From JALZKA01 sp963786495 (GTDB lineage: Bacteria > Actinomycetota > Thermoleophilia > Solirubrobacterales > 70-9): 64,000 bases of DNA. The position numbers and the translations under genes are program-made. The first letter of the stretch is position 1. Every line of letters starts with the position of its first letter. The notes below the pieces were generated by a model that was not told where the DNA came from, ran no database searches, and saw nothing but the letters and a program-made list of their open reading frames with translations. This document shows, one piece after another, positions 26,809 through 35,586 of this stretch. Where the stretch lies: contig CAWAZL010000008.1 in assembly GCA_963786495.1 (NCBI GenBank), positions 124,001 through 188,000 on the forward strand, given 5' to 3'.

Positions 26809-26997
26809 CGTGCGGGCAATGTCACGGTGCTTGGGGAGTTCGCTTCGGACGAGGACGGCTACGGCGCTATGTCGGACTCAGCCTTGCCGCCTTTCAGCGC
26901 GGACGAGTCCTTCTACGCCACGGCGCGCCGCCTGAGTAAGGACTGCGGCAAGCTCGAGAGCAAGACCGTCAACGGCGATGGCCCCGGTCGATGTTGA
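26809..26997 (+). pseudogene. Remnant of a FYA-type secreted domain
   Basis: The short open frame ends with FSADESFYATARRLSKDCGK, followed by LESKTV. This matches the last third of the C-terminal domain found at 20495, 28062 and 33353 (FYAKVKK...CLAAKTKTF). No signal peptide or first half is present. It is probably a truncated duplicate, too small to be certain. Confidence 0.4.
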
Positions 26998-27006
26998 GCT
27001 TCCTGC

Positions 27007-27939
27007 CTACTTGCGGCAGACCGCGTACGAGGTGATGCTTTGGAAGCTGCCGCCGCCTGTCACGTTGTTGACCCCGACCTGCCAGGTCTCGGGCTGCGTC
27101 GTCCCCCCGCTGTCAGAGAAGTAGGTGGCCACTGCGTACATGCGCTGGCTGTAGTCCCCGCTGGAGCGCAAGCCGCCGCCGACAAGGCTGGTGTCGCCTC
27201 CGCACTGGGCGGGAATGGATTTCTGAGTCATGTCGTCGATCGTCGTGGACTGATCGTTGTAGGCGTAGCTGCTGGGGCTGCGGTCCCGGTCGCAGATCCC
27301 GAAACCGACCATGAACTGGCCGGCGGTGCCGACGTTGTTGTTGTCGACGTAGACGCTCCAACCGTCATCCATCCGCGAGCCCTTGTCCCCATCGTCGAAA
27401 GGCCGCGCTGTGTTCAAGGCCATCTCGTCGTTGAGGAACCCGCTCGACGAGACGCCGCCGCCCACTCCGGGCTCGTCGTTAGGGCAGTTCACCGCGACGC
27501 CAACCTGGGACCCCTCGGGGGCGGGGATCGTCGCGCTCGACTTGTAGCGGTAGTCCGACTCCTTCGCACGCTTGTCGCAGATTGCGAACACCGTGTAGGA
27601 CGCGTTGGGCGGGGATCCGCCGTTGAGGTTCTGGACGTAGGCGATCCATCCGTCGTCGAGCCGCTCGTCGCCATCGTCGTCGTACGGGCGCGTCGTGTTG
27701 ATCTCAACTCGCGGTTCGTACCCCGCGTCCGCGAACACTCCTCCGGAAATCACAGGCTCGTCGTTGGGACATATCGCCTGGGTCCCCTCCTGCGAGTTGT
27801 CGTCGACCGAATCCGCGACGGAGACGTAGCGAAGGCCTTTCGCCGAAACGTCCGCGGAAGCGGGCGGGGCGCCGAGGGTGAGCACGACGGCCGCGACGGC
27901 CAACATCGGCAACCTTCGAGCGTTCGTTCTCCCCCACAT
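27007..27939 (-). CDS. Secreted protein with three Cys-bounded GGG repeats
   Basis: A 310-residue protein with a signal peptide (AVAAVVLTLGAPPASADVSA). Three repeats of about 85 residues follow. Each opens with a Cys and a GGG turn (CPNDEPVISGGVF, CPNDEPGVGGGVSS, CGGDTSLVGGGLRSSG), contains DGWxVYVxN or WQVGVNN, and closes with YTVFAICDKR, FGICDRD or YAVCRK. The broken gene at 6126 is a relative. It is probably an extracellular beta-sheet repeat protein; the function is unknown. Confidence 0.75.
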   Translation of the reverse strand: MWGRTNARRLPMLAVAAVVLTLGAPPASADVSAKGLRYVSVADSVDDNSQEGTQAICPNDEPVISGGVFADAGYEPRVEINTTRPYDDDGDERLDDGWIAYVQNLNGGSPPNASYTVFAICDKRAKESDYRYKSSATIPAPEGSQVGVAVNCPNDEPGVGGGVSSSGFLNDEMALNTARPFDDGDKGSRMDDGWSVYVDNNNVGTAGQFMVGFGICDRDRSPSSYAYNDQSTTIDDMTQKSIPAQCGGDTSLVGGGLRSSGDYSQRMYAVATYFSDSGGTTQPETWQVGVNNVTGGGSFQSITSYAVCRK

Positions 27940-28061
27940 CTGTGCTCCTTGTAGCCCTTTACCAAGCGATGTATGGTCAGCCTAAAGGAAGCGGCGCTGG
28001 GGCGCCACAGCGATTTCAAATCGGGGAGGAAGCAAGATGATCGGTCGGCAGAAGGGGACTA

Positions 28062-29108
28062 CTACGCCCAGACCGAGGCAGGCGACACATGCAAGGGCGA
28101 CAAGTCCAACAAAGTTACGTGGGGAACCCGCCGAGCGGCCGCTTCCCCTCCCTCCCTTCCTCCCCCCCCTCTCTCCCCCCTCTCCCCCCCCCTCCCCTTC
28201 CCTTCGCAGAGCGGCTTGATCGTCTTCGACTGCGCCTCGGCGCAGTCGAGGTCGTTGCTCGCGGGGACGAGGGCGTAGTAGCGCTTGTTCTTCTTCGCCG
28301 GCTTCGCAATCGTCCACTTCCCCTTCGAGTTCGTCAGATCGCCGGCGAGCAACGTGTCCTCGGCGCCCTCTTCGCGGTAGAGCTCGACCGCGGTGGCCTG
28401 GAAGCAGACATCAGGCAAGACCGCTTCGTCCAAAGCCTTCCCGCTGAGGACCCGGCTGAGCCTGTACTTGATCGAGACTTTTCGGTCAATCTCGCCCATC
28501 GAGAAGTTGTCGAGATCGGCCACGTCATTCGGCTGGTCGGTGAAGTCGGCGCTGATGACCCAGACCTCGAGGGGCACATTCGGGTTCGTGAACACGAAGT
28601 TGAAGGAGCCTGCGTCGGCATCTTCGCCGTTCGCATCGCGCCAGCAGGGTTCGTCAGGAGAGATGAGGACCGCGTGTGTAGACCAACTCGAATCCGGTAC
28701 ACCGAGTTTGCACGTCAGGCGGCCCTCCGCGATCGGGTTGATCTGATCGCCCACCTCGACGAACGCCTCGGTTGCAGGCGCGCCCGGAGAGCGCAGATCG
28801 AACGACACGACGCCACCGATCTGCGACTCGTCGATCGGCACTTCCGACACTGGAGGGACGAACCAGTTCATTGAATCATCGTCTCCACTCCCGGTATCGG
28901 AGTAGCTGATGTAGCCGCCCGGGTTGCCGCCCGAGCTGAAGTGATCGAAGAACACGGAGGAGAAGCCCGAGTTGAAGACCTGAAATCCCTCTTTGTCGGC
29001 CGTGAACTTGGCCGAGAAGTCCTGTGCCTGAGCGCTGCCGGCGAGTGAGAACGCCGCGACGATTAACGACACGATCGATCCGGCCGTTCGGTAGCTGCGC
29101 ATCTTCAA
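28062..29108 (-). CDS. Secreted laminin-IV-like protein with altered C-terminus
   Basis: A 348-residue protein. The signal peptide ends GSAQAQ. Residues 30-200 resemble a laminin IV (B) domain: FTADKEGFQVFNSG, GGNPGGYISYSD, VVSFDLRSPG and VADLDNFSM. Residues 205-300 are the small beta domain ending YYALVPASN...CAEAQSKTIKP. After that point the paralogue at 33353 stops within two residues. Here the frame runs on through a 64-base purine tract (KGRGGERGERGGGGREGGEA), so the natural stop appears lost or replaced. Confidence 0.72.
   Translation of the reverse strand: MKMRSYRTAGSIVSLIVAAFSLAGSAQAQDFSAKFTADKEGFQVFNSGFSSVFFDHFSSGGNPGGYISYSDTGSGDDDSMNWFVPPVSEVPIDESQIGGVVSFDLRSPGAPATEAFVEVGDQINPIAEGRLTCKLGVPDSSWSTHAVLISPDEPCWRDANGEDADAGSFNFVFTNPNVPLEVWVISADFTDQPNDVADLDNFSMGEIDRKVSIKYRLSRVLSGKALDEAVLPDVCFQATAVELYREEGAEDTLLAGDLTNSKGKWTIAKPAKKNKRYYALVPASNDLDCAEAQSKTIKPLCEGKGRGGERGERGGGGREGGEAAARRVPHVTLLDLSPLHVSPASVWA
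28142..28205. repeat. 64-base uninterrupted polypyrimidine tract
   Basis: On the plus strand every base from 28142 to 28205 is C or T, with C-runs of 8, 6 and 9. It lies in the 3' end of the laminin-IV-like gene, just past the point where its paralogue ends. Such tracts can form triplex DNA or mark an assembly artefact. Confidence 0.95.
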
Positions 29109-29166
29109 GACCCCCCGACTTAGATGGCGTGGACAGCGACCCTACTCCTGTTCTTCCGGCTAAGAG

Positions 29167-29895
29167 CTAGGTGCGCGCGACGAAGACCCGGTGGCCCGGC
29201 GCGAACGAGCGCCCGGCGTAGCCGCGGCGCGTCTGAACTCTGAAGCGCGCCTCGCGCAGCATGTCCTCGATCTCCGAGGCGGGCCAGAGCCGAAGACGGT
29301 GGACCTCCTCGGAGCGGCGATAGGTCGCGCCGCCGGAGATGCGGCGAAAGGTCGTGATCCGGCGCTGGAGCTTGCGACCCTTGCGGTCCTCTGATGCCGT
29401 GTAGAGGATCGCCCAGTCGTCGCCGGCCCTGAACGCCGAGTCCTCGCCGGCCGGGACGCGGCCGGGCGTCGCCAGGTCGAAGACGAAAAGCCCGCCGGGG
29501 CGAAGCGACGAGCGCACGCGCCCGAACAGGTCGCGAAGCTCAGCCTTCGTGCCGGAGGCCGAGCCGACGTAGCCCAGGACCTCGCCGATCGCAAGCACCG
29601 CGTCGCACTCGGGGATCGGCGCGTCCACCCACGATCCGACCCGGAAGCGCGCCAGCGGCGCGCGTGAGCGGGCGAGCCCGATCATCGCGCGAGACGCGTC
29701 GATGCCCAGCACCTCGTGCCCGGCCTCCGAGAGCGCGGCGGCCGTCGCGCCGGAGCCGCAGCCGAGCTCGATCACCCGCCCCTGTTCCACTCCGCGGTCG
29801 GCGAGCATGCGAACGACGAACGGGGTCGCCTCGGCGGCGAGGTCGAGGAATCCCGCGTCGTGGATGTACGCGACGTCGGTGCCGTAGTCGGCCAT
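29167..29895 (-). CDS. Class I SAM-dependent methyltransferase
   Basis: A 242-residue enzyme with motif I VIELGCGSGATAAALSEAGH near residue 42, then EVLGIDASRAMIGLAR and the post-motif LRPGGLFVFDLATPG. The substrate is unknown. The ATG at 29895 overlaps the stop of the cation exchanger gene (TGATG), so the two were translationally coupled. Confidence 0.9.
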   Translation of the reverse strand: MADYGTDVAYIHDAGFLDLAAEATPFVVRMLADRGVEQGRVIELGCGSGATAAALSEAGHEVLGIDASRAMIGLARSRAPLARFRVGSWVDAPIPECDAVLAIGEVLGYVGSASGTKAELRDLFGRVRSSLRPGGLFVFDLATPGRVPAGEDSAFRAGDDWAILYTASEDRKGRKLQRRITTFRRISGGATYRRSEEVHRLRLWPASEIEDMLREARFRVQTRRGYAGRSFAPGHRVFVART

Positions 29896-30895
29896 CAGGT
29901 CGCAAGAACGTAGAACAGAAGGCGATAAAGAGCGCCGAGCCAAGCCAGACGGCCCACAGGCTGAAGCGGCTCCTGCCGTGCACCTCGTAGTAGGCGATCG
30001 CGCCGCCCACGAGGCCAAGGGCACCCGAGACGACCGCGAAGCGGTCCGAGTCCCAGTCGGTAAGCAAGAGGCCGATCGCGATCGGAATCGTCGACTGGAA
30101 GACCATCGCGCCGGTGATGTTCCCGAGCGCAAGCGCGTCCTTGCCGTCCCTCACCCAAAAGAACGAGTTGGCCTTCTCGGGCAGCTCGGTCGCAAGCGGG
30201 GCGAGGATGAGCGAGAGGACCAGCGGCTCGATCCCGATGTCCTCAGCGACGTGGAGGAGCTCCTCGACGAAGAGATGCGCGCCGCCGACGATCGCGGCCA
30301 GGCCGGCAACGAGCTGGATCACGATCAGGTTGAGCTTCGGATCGTCGCGATTCGGCGTGCGGTCGAGGATGAGCGGCCCGATGTCGTCCAGCTCCTGGAC
30401 GTCCCCGCCTTCGCGCAGGGTCCGGCGTACGTAGGTGGCGTATGAGGCGACGAAAAGGATCGACGAGCGGGATCTGCGCCCAGGTGGGGAGCGGCGCAGC
30501 GCCGACGGCGATGCCCAGACGCGAAGAAGATCAAAAAGAAGCGCAGGTCGCGCCGAGCGTCGGCCCATGGGCCTTGAGCTCGGTTCCCTGCTCGCGCCGA
30601 TCCTTGTAGATGAACGCAGAAACCCCACAAGTCCCATCGCGATCGTCGCGAGGAGAAAAGGCGCCCCGATGATCGCGCCAACCGCGACATCCTCCGCGCC
30701 CTCTGCCCCGCCGATGATCGCGACGATCGGGATCAGAGTCTCTGGCATCGCCGTGCCGACTGCGGCAAGGAGCGAGCCGACAGCGCCCTCGCCCATGTTC
30801 AGCCGGTGGCCCATCCACTCCATCGCGTTCGTGAACAGGAGGGCGCCCGCGAGGATGACCGCGAACGAAATGAGGAGCAGAATCAGGGGCGGCAC
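29895..30895 (-). pseudogene. Frameshifted CaCA-family sodium:calcium antiporter
   Basis: The N-terminal 90 residues are a clean antiporter repeat (GEGAVGSLLAAVGTAMPETL, then AEDVAVGAIIGAPF). The second repeat is also clean (LSLILAPLATELPEKANSFF, then ALALGNITGAMVFQSTIPI). Between them four frame changes are needed, near 30620-30626, 30555-30565, 30513-30520 and 30455-30465, and one more near 29915 at the end. With these repaired it is a normal antiporter of about 335 residues. The loss is clustered in the cytoplasmic loop region. An intact relative of a different subfamily lies at 34390. Confidence 0.75.
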
Positions 30896-30949
30896 GAGCG
30901 CCTGAACCTACCGAGCGGGGCCCGCGGTCAGGCGCCGTCTGGTCGCCAC

Positions 30950-33286
30950 TCAGCTCTCGCGGAAGCCGTAGCGCTCCTGGAAGCGCTTCAGCGGGCCCGG
31001 CGCCCACCAGTTCGCCTCGCCCAGGATCCGCATCAGGGCGGGCACGAGGAGCGCGCGGACGATCGTCGCGTCGATCAAAACGCCAGCCGCCTGCGCGACG
31101 GCGATCTGCTTCATGAAGAAGATCTGTGAGACCGAGAACGCCAGAAAGACGACCGAGATCATGAGCGCAGCCGCGGTGATGACCCGTCCCGTCCGCCCGA
31201 TCCCGGTTGCGACCGCCTCCTCGTTCGAGGCACCCAGGTCGTGTTGCTCCTTGATCCGCGCCATCACGAGCACGGCGTAGTCCGTGGCGAGGCCGAAGGT
31301 GACCGCGAAGACGAAGACGAGGCTCGTCACCTCGACCGCCATGGGCCCCGTGTAATCGAGGATGCCGGTGAACCACCCCTCCTGGAAAGCGAGAACGAGG
31401 ATGCCCAGGCTCGCCGCCAGCGTGAGCGTGTTCATGATCAGCGTCTTGATCGGCAGGATGATCGAGCCGGTCAGCATGAAGAGGAGGAAGAGCGTCGTCA
31501 AGCAGACGATCGCGACCACCGCCGGGGTGTGCTCGATCAGGCTTTGTTTCTGGTCGATGAAGCGCGCCGTGTTTCCGGACACGAGCACCTCGGCCTCGCC
31601 CAGGTCGCGCTCGCGGATCTCCGTGACGGCGTCCTGGATGCGCTGAAGGAGCGCCTTGTCCTGAGGCGCGAAGGTGGCGTAGGCAAGCTTCGGGGTCGCG
31701 CGGTCGAACTCGGTTCCGCCGCCGATGCCGTCGATTTCGCGAACGCGGTCACGCAACTTGTCGAGGTCCTTCTCTGAAGCCTTGCCGTCGACCGCGACCG
31801 TGATCCCCTCGCCGAGGGAGCGGTCGTAGTGGTCGGCCACGTACTCGTTCACGACATACGACGGTTTGGTCGGCGGCACCGCCTCGGCGCTGGGACCGGT
31901 GAGGACCGTCGAGAGGAGCGGAGCCGCCGCGGCCAAAAGAAACGCCGTCGTCGCGACCGCGACGATGACCGGGCGGCGCATCACCGCCCATGCCAGCCGG
32001 TACCAGCCGTCCGACGAGTCGGACACCGCCGGACCGCGACGGATCGAAAGCGAGTTGATCCGCTCGCCCAGGAGCGCAAGCAGGGCCGGGACGATGAGGA
32101 GAGTCACAACCGATGCGAGGATCGCCACGATCGCGCCGGCCACGGCGACCGAGTAGAGAAACCGCTGCGGGAAGATGATCAGCGCGATCATCGCGGCCGC
32201 AACGGTGAGACCGGAGAAGAGGATGGTCTTGCCGGCGGTCGCAACGGTGCGCCGGTGCGCCTCGCGGGTAGCCCCGTCGTGCTCGAGCTCCTCGCGATAT
32301 CGGGAGACCATCAGGAGCGCGTAGTCCACCGCCAGGCCCAGGCTCAGCGCCGTCGCGATGTTGAGAGCAAACAGCGACGTGTCGACCAGCTCGGCCATGA
32401 TGCGCAGCGCGAAGAGCGTTCCCAGGATCGCGACGACGCCGATCACCAGCGGGATCGCCGCGGCGATCACGCCGCGAAAGACGACGAGGAGCATGATCGC
32501 CAGAAGCGGGAACGCGATCAGCTCGGCCTTGGTGAGGTCCTCGCGGGTCTGGTCGTTCACCTCGTTGAAGCTGGGGGCGAATCCGCCCACCCCGATCTCG
32601 AAGCGCTCGGACGAGAGCTTCTCCTTCGCGTCCTCGGCCGCGGACCCGCCGTCGTCTTCGACGTCTTGGGTCGCGAGATGGCCCGGGATCACTACCGAGC
32701 GCTGGTCGTCGGCAATCAGCGGGCTTTCCGAGCGGATGTCCTTGGCGGCCTTCTCGAGCTTCTTGTCGAGCTGCTTGTCCAGCTCCTTCTGCGGCGGCGG
32801 CTTGAATGGGACGACCGGCGGCAGCACTTGCCCGACCGCGGCGTACTGCGCCTCGAGGAGCGCCAGTTGGCGGTTGTACTCGCGGTGAGCGGCGGCGATC
32901 TTCCGGCGCTGGGTGCGGCGGATCTTGTCCTCGGCCCGCTCGAGCGGGCGCAGCGGATCAACGGCGCGGCCGACGAAGTCGACGCCCCCCAACTGGTCGA
33001 CGAGGTTGTGAATCTCCCGGCGGACCGCGGGGGCCGTGATGTCGATGCGCTTGTCGTCCTCGTCGCGCACCAGGACGACGAGCCCTGGATTTGCGTCGTA
33101 GCCCAGGCCATCACGAAGGAGCTCGGTTGATCGCTCGCTCTCGGAAGCGGGATCGGTAAAGCCCGCGGCCTTCAGGTGCTCCTCGAGCCCGCGGCCCAGG
33201 ACGCCTGCCACTACGACGAAAATGCCAATGGCGATCAGGACCGCTTTCGGGCGCCGCCAGGTGAGATCGGCGATCACCCGGGTCAT
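30950..33286 (-). CDS. MMPL-family RND transporter
   Basis: A protein of about 778 residues with two repeated units. Each has one transmembrane helix, a large outside loop, and a cluster of five more helices. The membrane motif SLGLAVDYALLMVSRYREEL in the first half and GLATDYAVLVMARIKEQHDL in the second are typical of MmpL/HAE2 proteins. These export lipids or hydrophobic compounds using the proton gradient. The ATG at 33286 is used; an upstream TTG at 33298 is possible. A 24-bp palindrome with CRP-type spacing lies 32 bases upstream. Confidence 0.92.
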   Translation of the reverse strand: MTRVIADLTWRRPKAVLIAIGIFVVVAGVLGRGLEEHLKAAGFTDPASESERSTELLRDGLGYDANPGLVVLVRDEDDKRIDITAPAVRREIHNLVDQLGGVDFVGRAVDPLRPLERAEDKIRRTQRRKIAAAHREYNRQLALLEAQYAAVGQVLPPVVPFKPPPQKELDKQLDKKLEKAAKDIRSESPLIADDQRSVVIPGHLATQDVEDDGGSAAEDAKEKLSSERFEIGVGGFAPSFNEVNDQTREDLTKAELIAFPLLAIMLLVVFRGVIAAAIPLVIGVVAILGTLFALRIMAELVDTSLFALNIATALSLGLAVDYALLMVSRYREELEHDGATREAHRRTVATAGKTILFSGLTVAAAMIALIIFPQRFLYSVAVAGAIVAILASVVTLLIVPALLALLGERINSLSIRRGPAVSDSSDGWYRLAWAVMRRPVIVAVATTAFLLAAAAPLLSTVLTGPSAEAVPPTKPSYVVNEYVADHYDRSLGEGITVAVDGKASEKDLDKLRDRVREIDGIGGGTEFDRATPKLAYATFAPQDKALLQRIQDAVTEIRERDLGEAEVLVSGNTARFIDQKQSLIEHTPAVVAIVCLTTLFLLFMLTGSIILPIKTLIMNTLTLAASLGILVLAFQEGWFTGILDYTGPMAVEVTSLVFVFAVTFGLATDYAVLVMARIKEQHDLGASNEEAVATGIGRTGRVITAAALMISVVFLAFSVSQIFFMKQIAVAQAAGVLIDATIVRALLVPALMRILGEANWWAPGPLKRFQERYGFRES

Positions 33287-33317
33287 CCCCCGGGACAATG
33301 CTATTACGAGGGTCGCC

Positions 33318-33341
33318 CCGGTGTGACGATCGTCACACCGG
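33318..33341. promoter_or_regulatory. 24-bp perfect palindrome with CRP/FNR-type core TGTGA-N6-TCACA
   Basis: The arms CCGGTGTGACGA and TCGTCACACCGG are perfectly symmetric. The core matches the CRP/GlxR consensus TGTGA-N6-TCACA exactly. It lies just upstream of the MMPL exporter start and after the stop of the preceding gene. There is no T-run, which argues against a terminator. Confidence 0.75.
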
Positions 33342-33352
33342 CATGGAGAGGC

Positions 33353-34279
33353 TCAAGTGACCGGCTTGATTGTTTCTGACTCGGCCGCGATGCAAGTGGG
33401 ATCGGCTCCGCTCGCTGCTGCGGAGGCGTAGTACTTCTTCTTCTTCTTCGCCTTCTTTGCGATTTTCCACTTGCCGTTCGCATCCGTGACGTCGCCGTCA
33501 ATGAGGGTGTCGTTCTCGCCACCTTCCTGGTAGAGCTCGACAACGACGGACTGGACGCAGCCGTCGCCTATCGGCCCAACCGTTTGGGAGAGGGCTCCCT
33601 TGAATGCTTTCGAGCGCTGCTTGTACTTGATCGTGAGCTCACGGACGATCTCATCGGGTGGCTCGACCTTGAAATTGTCGAGGTCGGTCCATTCCACGTC
33701 CGACGTGCCGAAGTCAGCCGTGACTTGCCAGGCTGAGAAGTCCGCGCCGAAGGCGGCCTGAAAGTCGGCGGCGGTTGCGTCCGAGTCGTCGTTGCCATCG
33801 CGCCAGCACGGATCGCCCGGACTGATCGTCGCCGAGTAGGTCGCCCAGGTGCTTCCGGGTCCTGCGAACTCGCAGTAAACGACGAAAACGTTGTCTCCGG
33901 TGACACCTTGGAGGGCAACGGCTTGCGGGCGACCCAGCGCCAATGCCACGTTCGTGCGCTGATCGAACGACACCGTGCCGCCAATCTCCTCGGGTGAGCC
34001 AGACGGAGGTGAGACGAAGAGAGCCAGAAATTCGTCAACCCCGTTGTTGGGGTCGTCGAAGCGGATGAACCCCCCAGGGTTGCCGTCGGACGCCACAAAG
34101 GTTGCGGGATTCGGAATGGTCTCCTCGCCATTTGGGTCGTACTGATACTCGGCAAAGCCCTCGTTCGTGGAGTCGAATGTGGCCGAGAAGAACTGCGCCT
34201 GGGCTGCGGATGCGAGGGTTCCCGCGAGCACGAACATCGTGACGAGCAACCCGATGAAGCGGCGAAAACGCTTGAACAT
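33353..34279 (-). CDS. Secreted laminin-IV-like protein
   Basis: A 308-residue paralogue of the protein at 28062. It has a signal peptide (FVLAGTLASAAQAQ), the laminin-IV-like domain (FDSTNEGFAEYQYD, GNPGGFIRFDD, VSFDQRTNVA and WTDLDNFKV), then the C-terminal beta domain with VVVELYQEGGENDTLIDGD and YYASAAASG...CIAAESETIKP. It is probably a cell-surface or matrix protein. It stands upstream of the MMPL gene, separated by the CRP-like palindrome. Confidence 0.78.
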   Translation of the reverse strand: MFKRFRRFIGLLVTMFVLAGTLASAAQAQFFSATFDSTNEGFAEYQYDPNGEETIPNPATFVASDGNPGGFIRFDDPNNGVDEFLALFVSPPSGSPEEIGGTVSFDQRTNVALALGRPQAVALQGVTGDNVFVVYCEFAGPGSTWATYSATISPGDPCWRDGNDDSDATAADFQAAFGADFSAWQVTADFGTSDVEWTDLDNFKVEPPDEIVRELTIKYKQRSKAFKGALSQTVGPIGDGCVQSVVVELYQEGGENDTLIDGDVTDANGKWKIAKKAKKKKKYYASAAASGADPTCIAAESETIKPVT

Positions 34280-34389
34280 GAGCCCCCCGGCTCCCGATTG
34301 ATTGGCGACTGACCGAAAGCCTAATCGCGGTCGAGGCGCAAGTCAAGCCGCCCTTGGTCCGGGTGGCAGGCTCATGCCGTGCTCCCAGC

Positions 34390-35526
34390 TCAGGCGTAAA
34401 GGAACGCCAGCGCCAAGACCACGTACACGGCCAGGAGCTGGACGCCCTCCCACCAGTTCGACTCGCCCTCCTGCGTCACGTAGTTCGCAATCAGAACGGC
34501 GATCAGGACACCGCCGAGCTCGAACCCGTTGAAGACGAGCGGCATCGGGTTGGGCCCGATGACGAACGAAAGAAGGACGAGGATCGGCGCGACGAAGAGC
34601 GCGATCTGCGCCGCCGAGCCGATCGAGATGTTGACGGCCAGGTCCATCTTGTCCTTCTTGGCGACCAGGACCGCCACCCAGTGCTCGGCCGCGTTACCGA
34701 CCACCGCGACGATGATGATCCCCACGAAGAACTCGGAGATGCCGATCGACTCCGACGCTTCCGAGATCGAGCCGACGAGGATCTCCGAAACCAGGCCAAC
34801 GGCCGCGCCTGCTCCGGCCAGCATCATGATCGACTTGCGGACCGACCAGCCGTAGGTCGCGTGCCCGTGGCCGCTCTCGCCTGCGTCCTCGCTGCCTTCC
34901 TCGGCGACGGGATTGAAGAGGTCCTTATGGGTGCGAAGCGAGAACACAAGCCCCGCCAGGTACGTAAAGCCCAGAACGAGTGCCACGCCGATGGAGAGCT
35001 CCTCCAGGTCAGAGCCGTAGTTGACGATCTCTGCATCGATCGGCGGCAGGCCGCCGCCATCCACGAGGGCGTAGATCGCCGGCATGATCAGCGCCGCCAC
35101 TGCCAGGAAGAGCATCGTTGCCTGCGCATTGGCGGCCGTCCGGTTGAAGACCTGCTTCTTGCGCCCAATCCCGCCGACGAACATCGATAGGCCGAGGACG
35201 AGGAGGAGGTTGCCCAGGATCGACCCGATGATGGAGGCCTTGACGACCTCTTGCAGGCCCTCGGCGAGGAGGAAGATCGCGATGATCAGCTCGGCGGCGT
35301 TGCCGAAAGTGACGTTCAGGAAGCCGCCGATCCCAGGGCCCGACTTCGCAGCCAGCTCCTCCGTGGCGAGGCCCATCAGCGCCGCGGTGGGAATGATCCC
35401 CGCGGCCGCGCAGAAGAAGATGATCGTCGCGTCCGCGTGGAAGACGAACTCCAGCAGGACCGCGAGCAGGATGAAGGGCGTCAGGAGATACGGCCAGCCC
35501 TGTGCTGAGAAGAGAAAGCGGCTCAT
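34390..35526 (-). CDS. Ca2+/H+ exchanger (CAX/ChaA type)
   Basis: A 378-residue membrane protein with eleven or so helices and the two CaCA alpha repeats: NVTFGNAAELIIAIFLLAEG near residue 70-90 and IIVAVVGNAAEHWVAVLVAK near residue 265-285. A His/Glu-rich acidic loop (AEEGSEDAGESGHGHA) lies between the halves, as in CAX proteins. It exports calcium in exchange for protons. The frame is intact and the gene is monocistronic. Confidence 0.92.
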   Translation of the reverse strand: MSRFLFSAQGWPYLLTPFILLAVLLEFVFHADATIIFFCAAAGIIPTAALMGLATEELAAKSGPGIGGFLNVTFGNAAELIIAIFLLAEGLQEVVKASIIGSILGNLLLVLGLSMFVGGIGRKKQVFNRTAANAQATMLFLAVAALIMPAIYALVDGGGLPPIDAEIVNYGSDLEELSIGVALVLGFTYLAGLVFSLRTHKDLFNPVAEEGSEDAGESGHGHATYGWSVRKSIMMLAGAGAAVGLVSEILVGSISEASESIGISEFFVGIIIVAVVGNAAEHWVAVLVAKKDKMDLAVNISIGSAAQIALFVAPILVLLSFVIGPNPMPLVFNGFELGGVLIAVLIANYVTQEGESNWWEGVQLLAVYVVLALAFLYA

Positions 35527-35586
35527 CGAAACCGGGAAGATAGTCGGCCGCGCGTGCGAGTCCTCAGGCCGGCGCCCGCGACTGGG

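Noticed and set aside
31829..33130. Long open frame of 433 codons on the plus strand
   Set aside because: It is antisense to the MMPL transporter, is full of Arg/Asp/His repeats typical of reversed GC-rich coding DNA, and has no domain.
33318..33341. Palindrome read as a terminator of the laminin-like gene
   Set aside because: No T-run follows on either strand, and the symmetric TGTGA/TCACA core fits an operator better.
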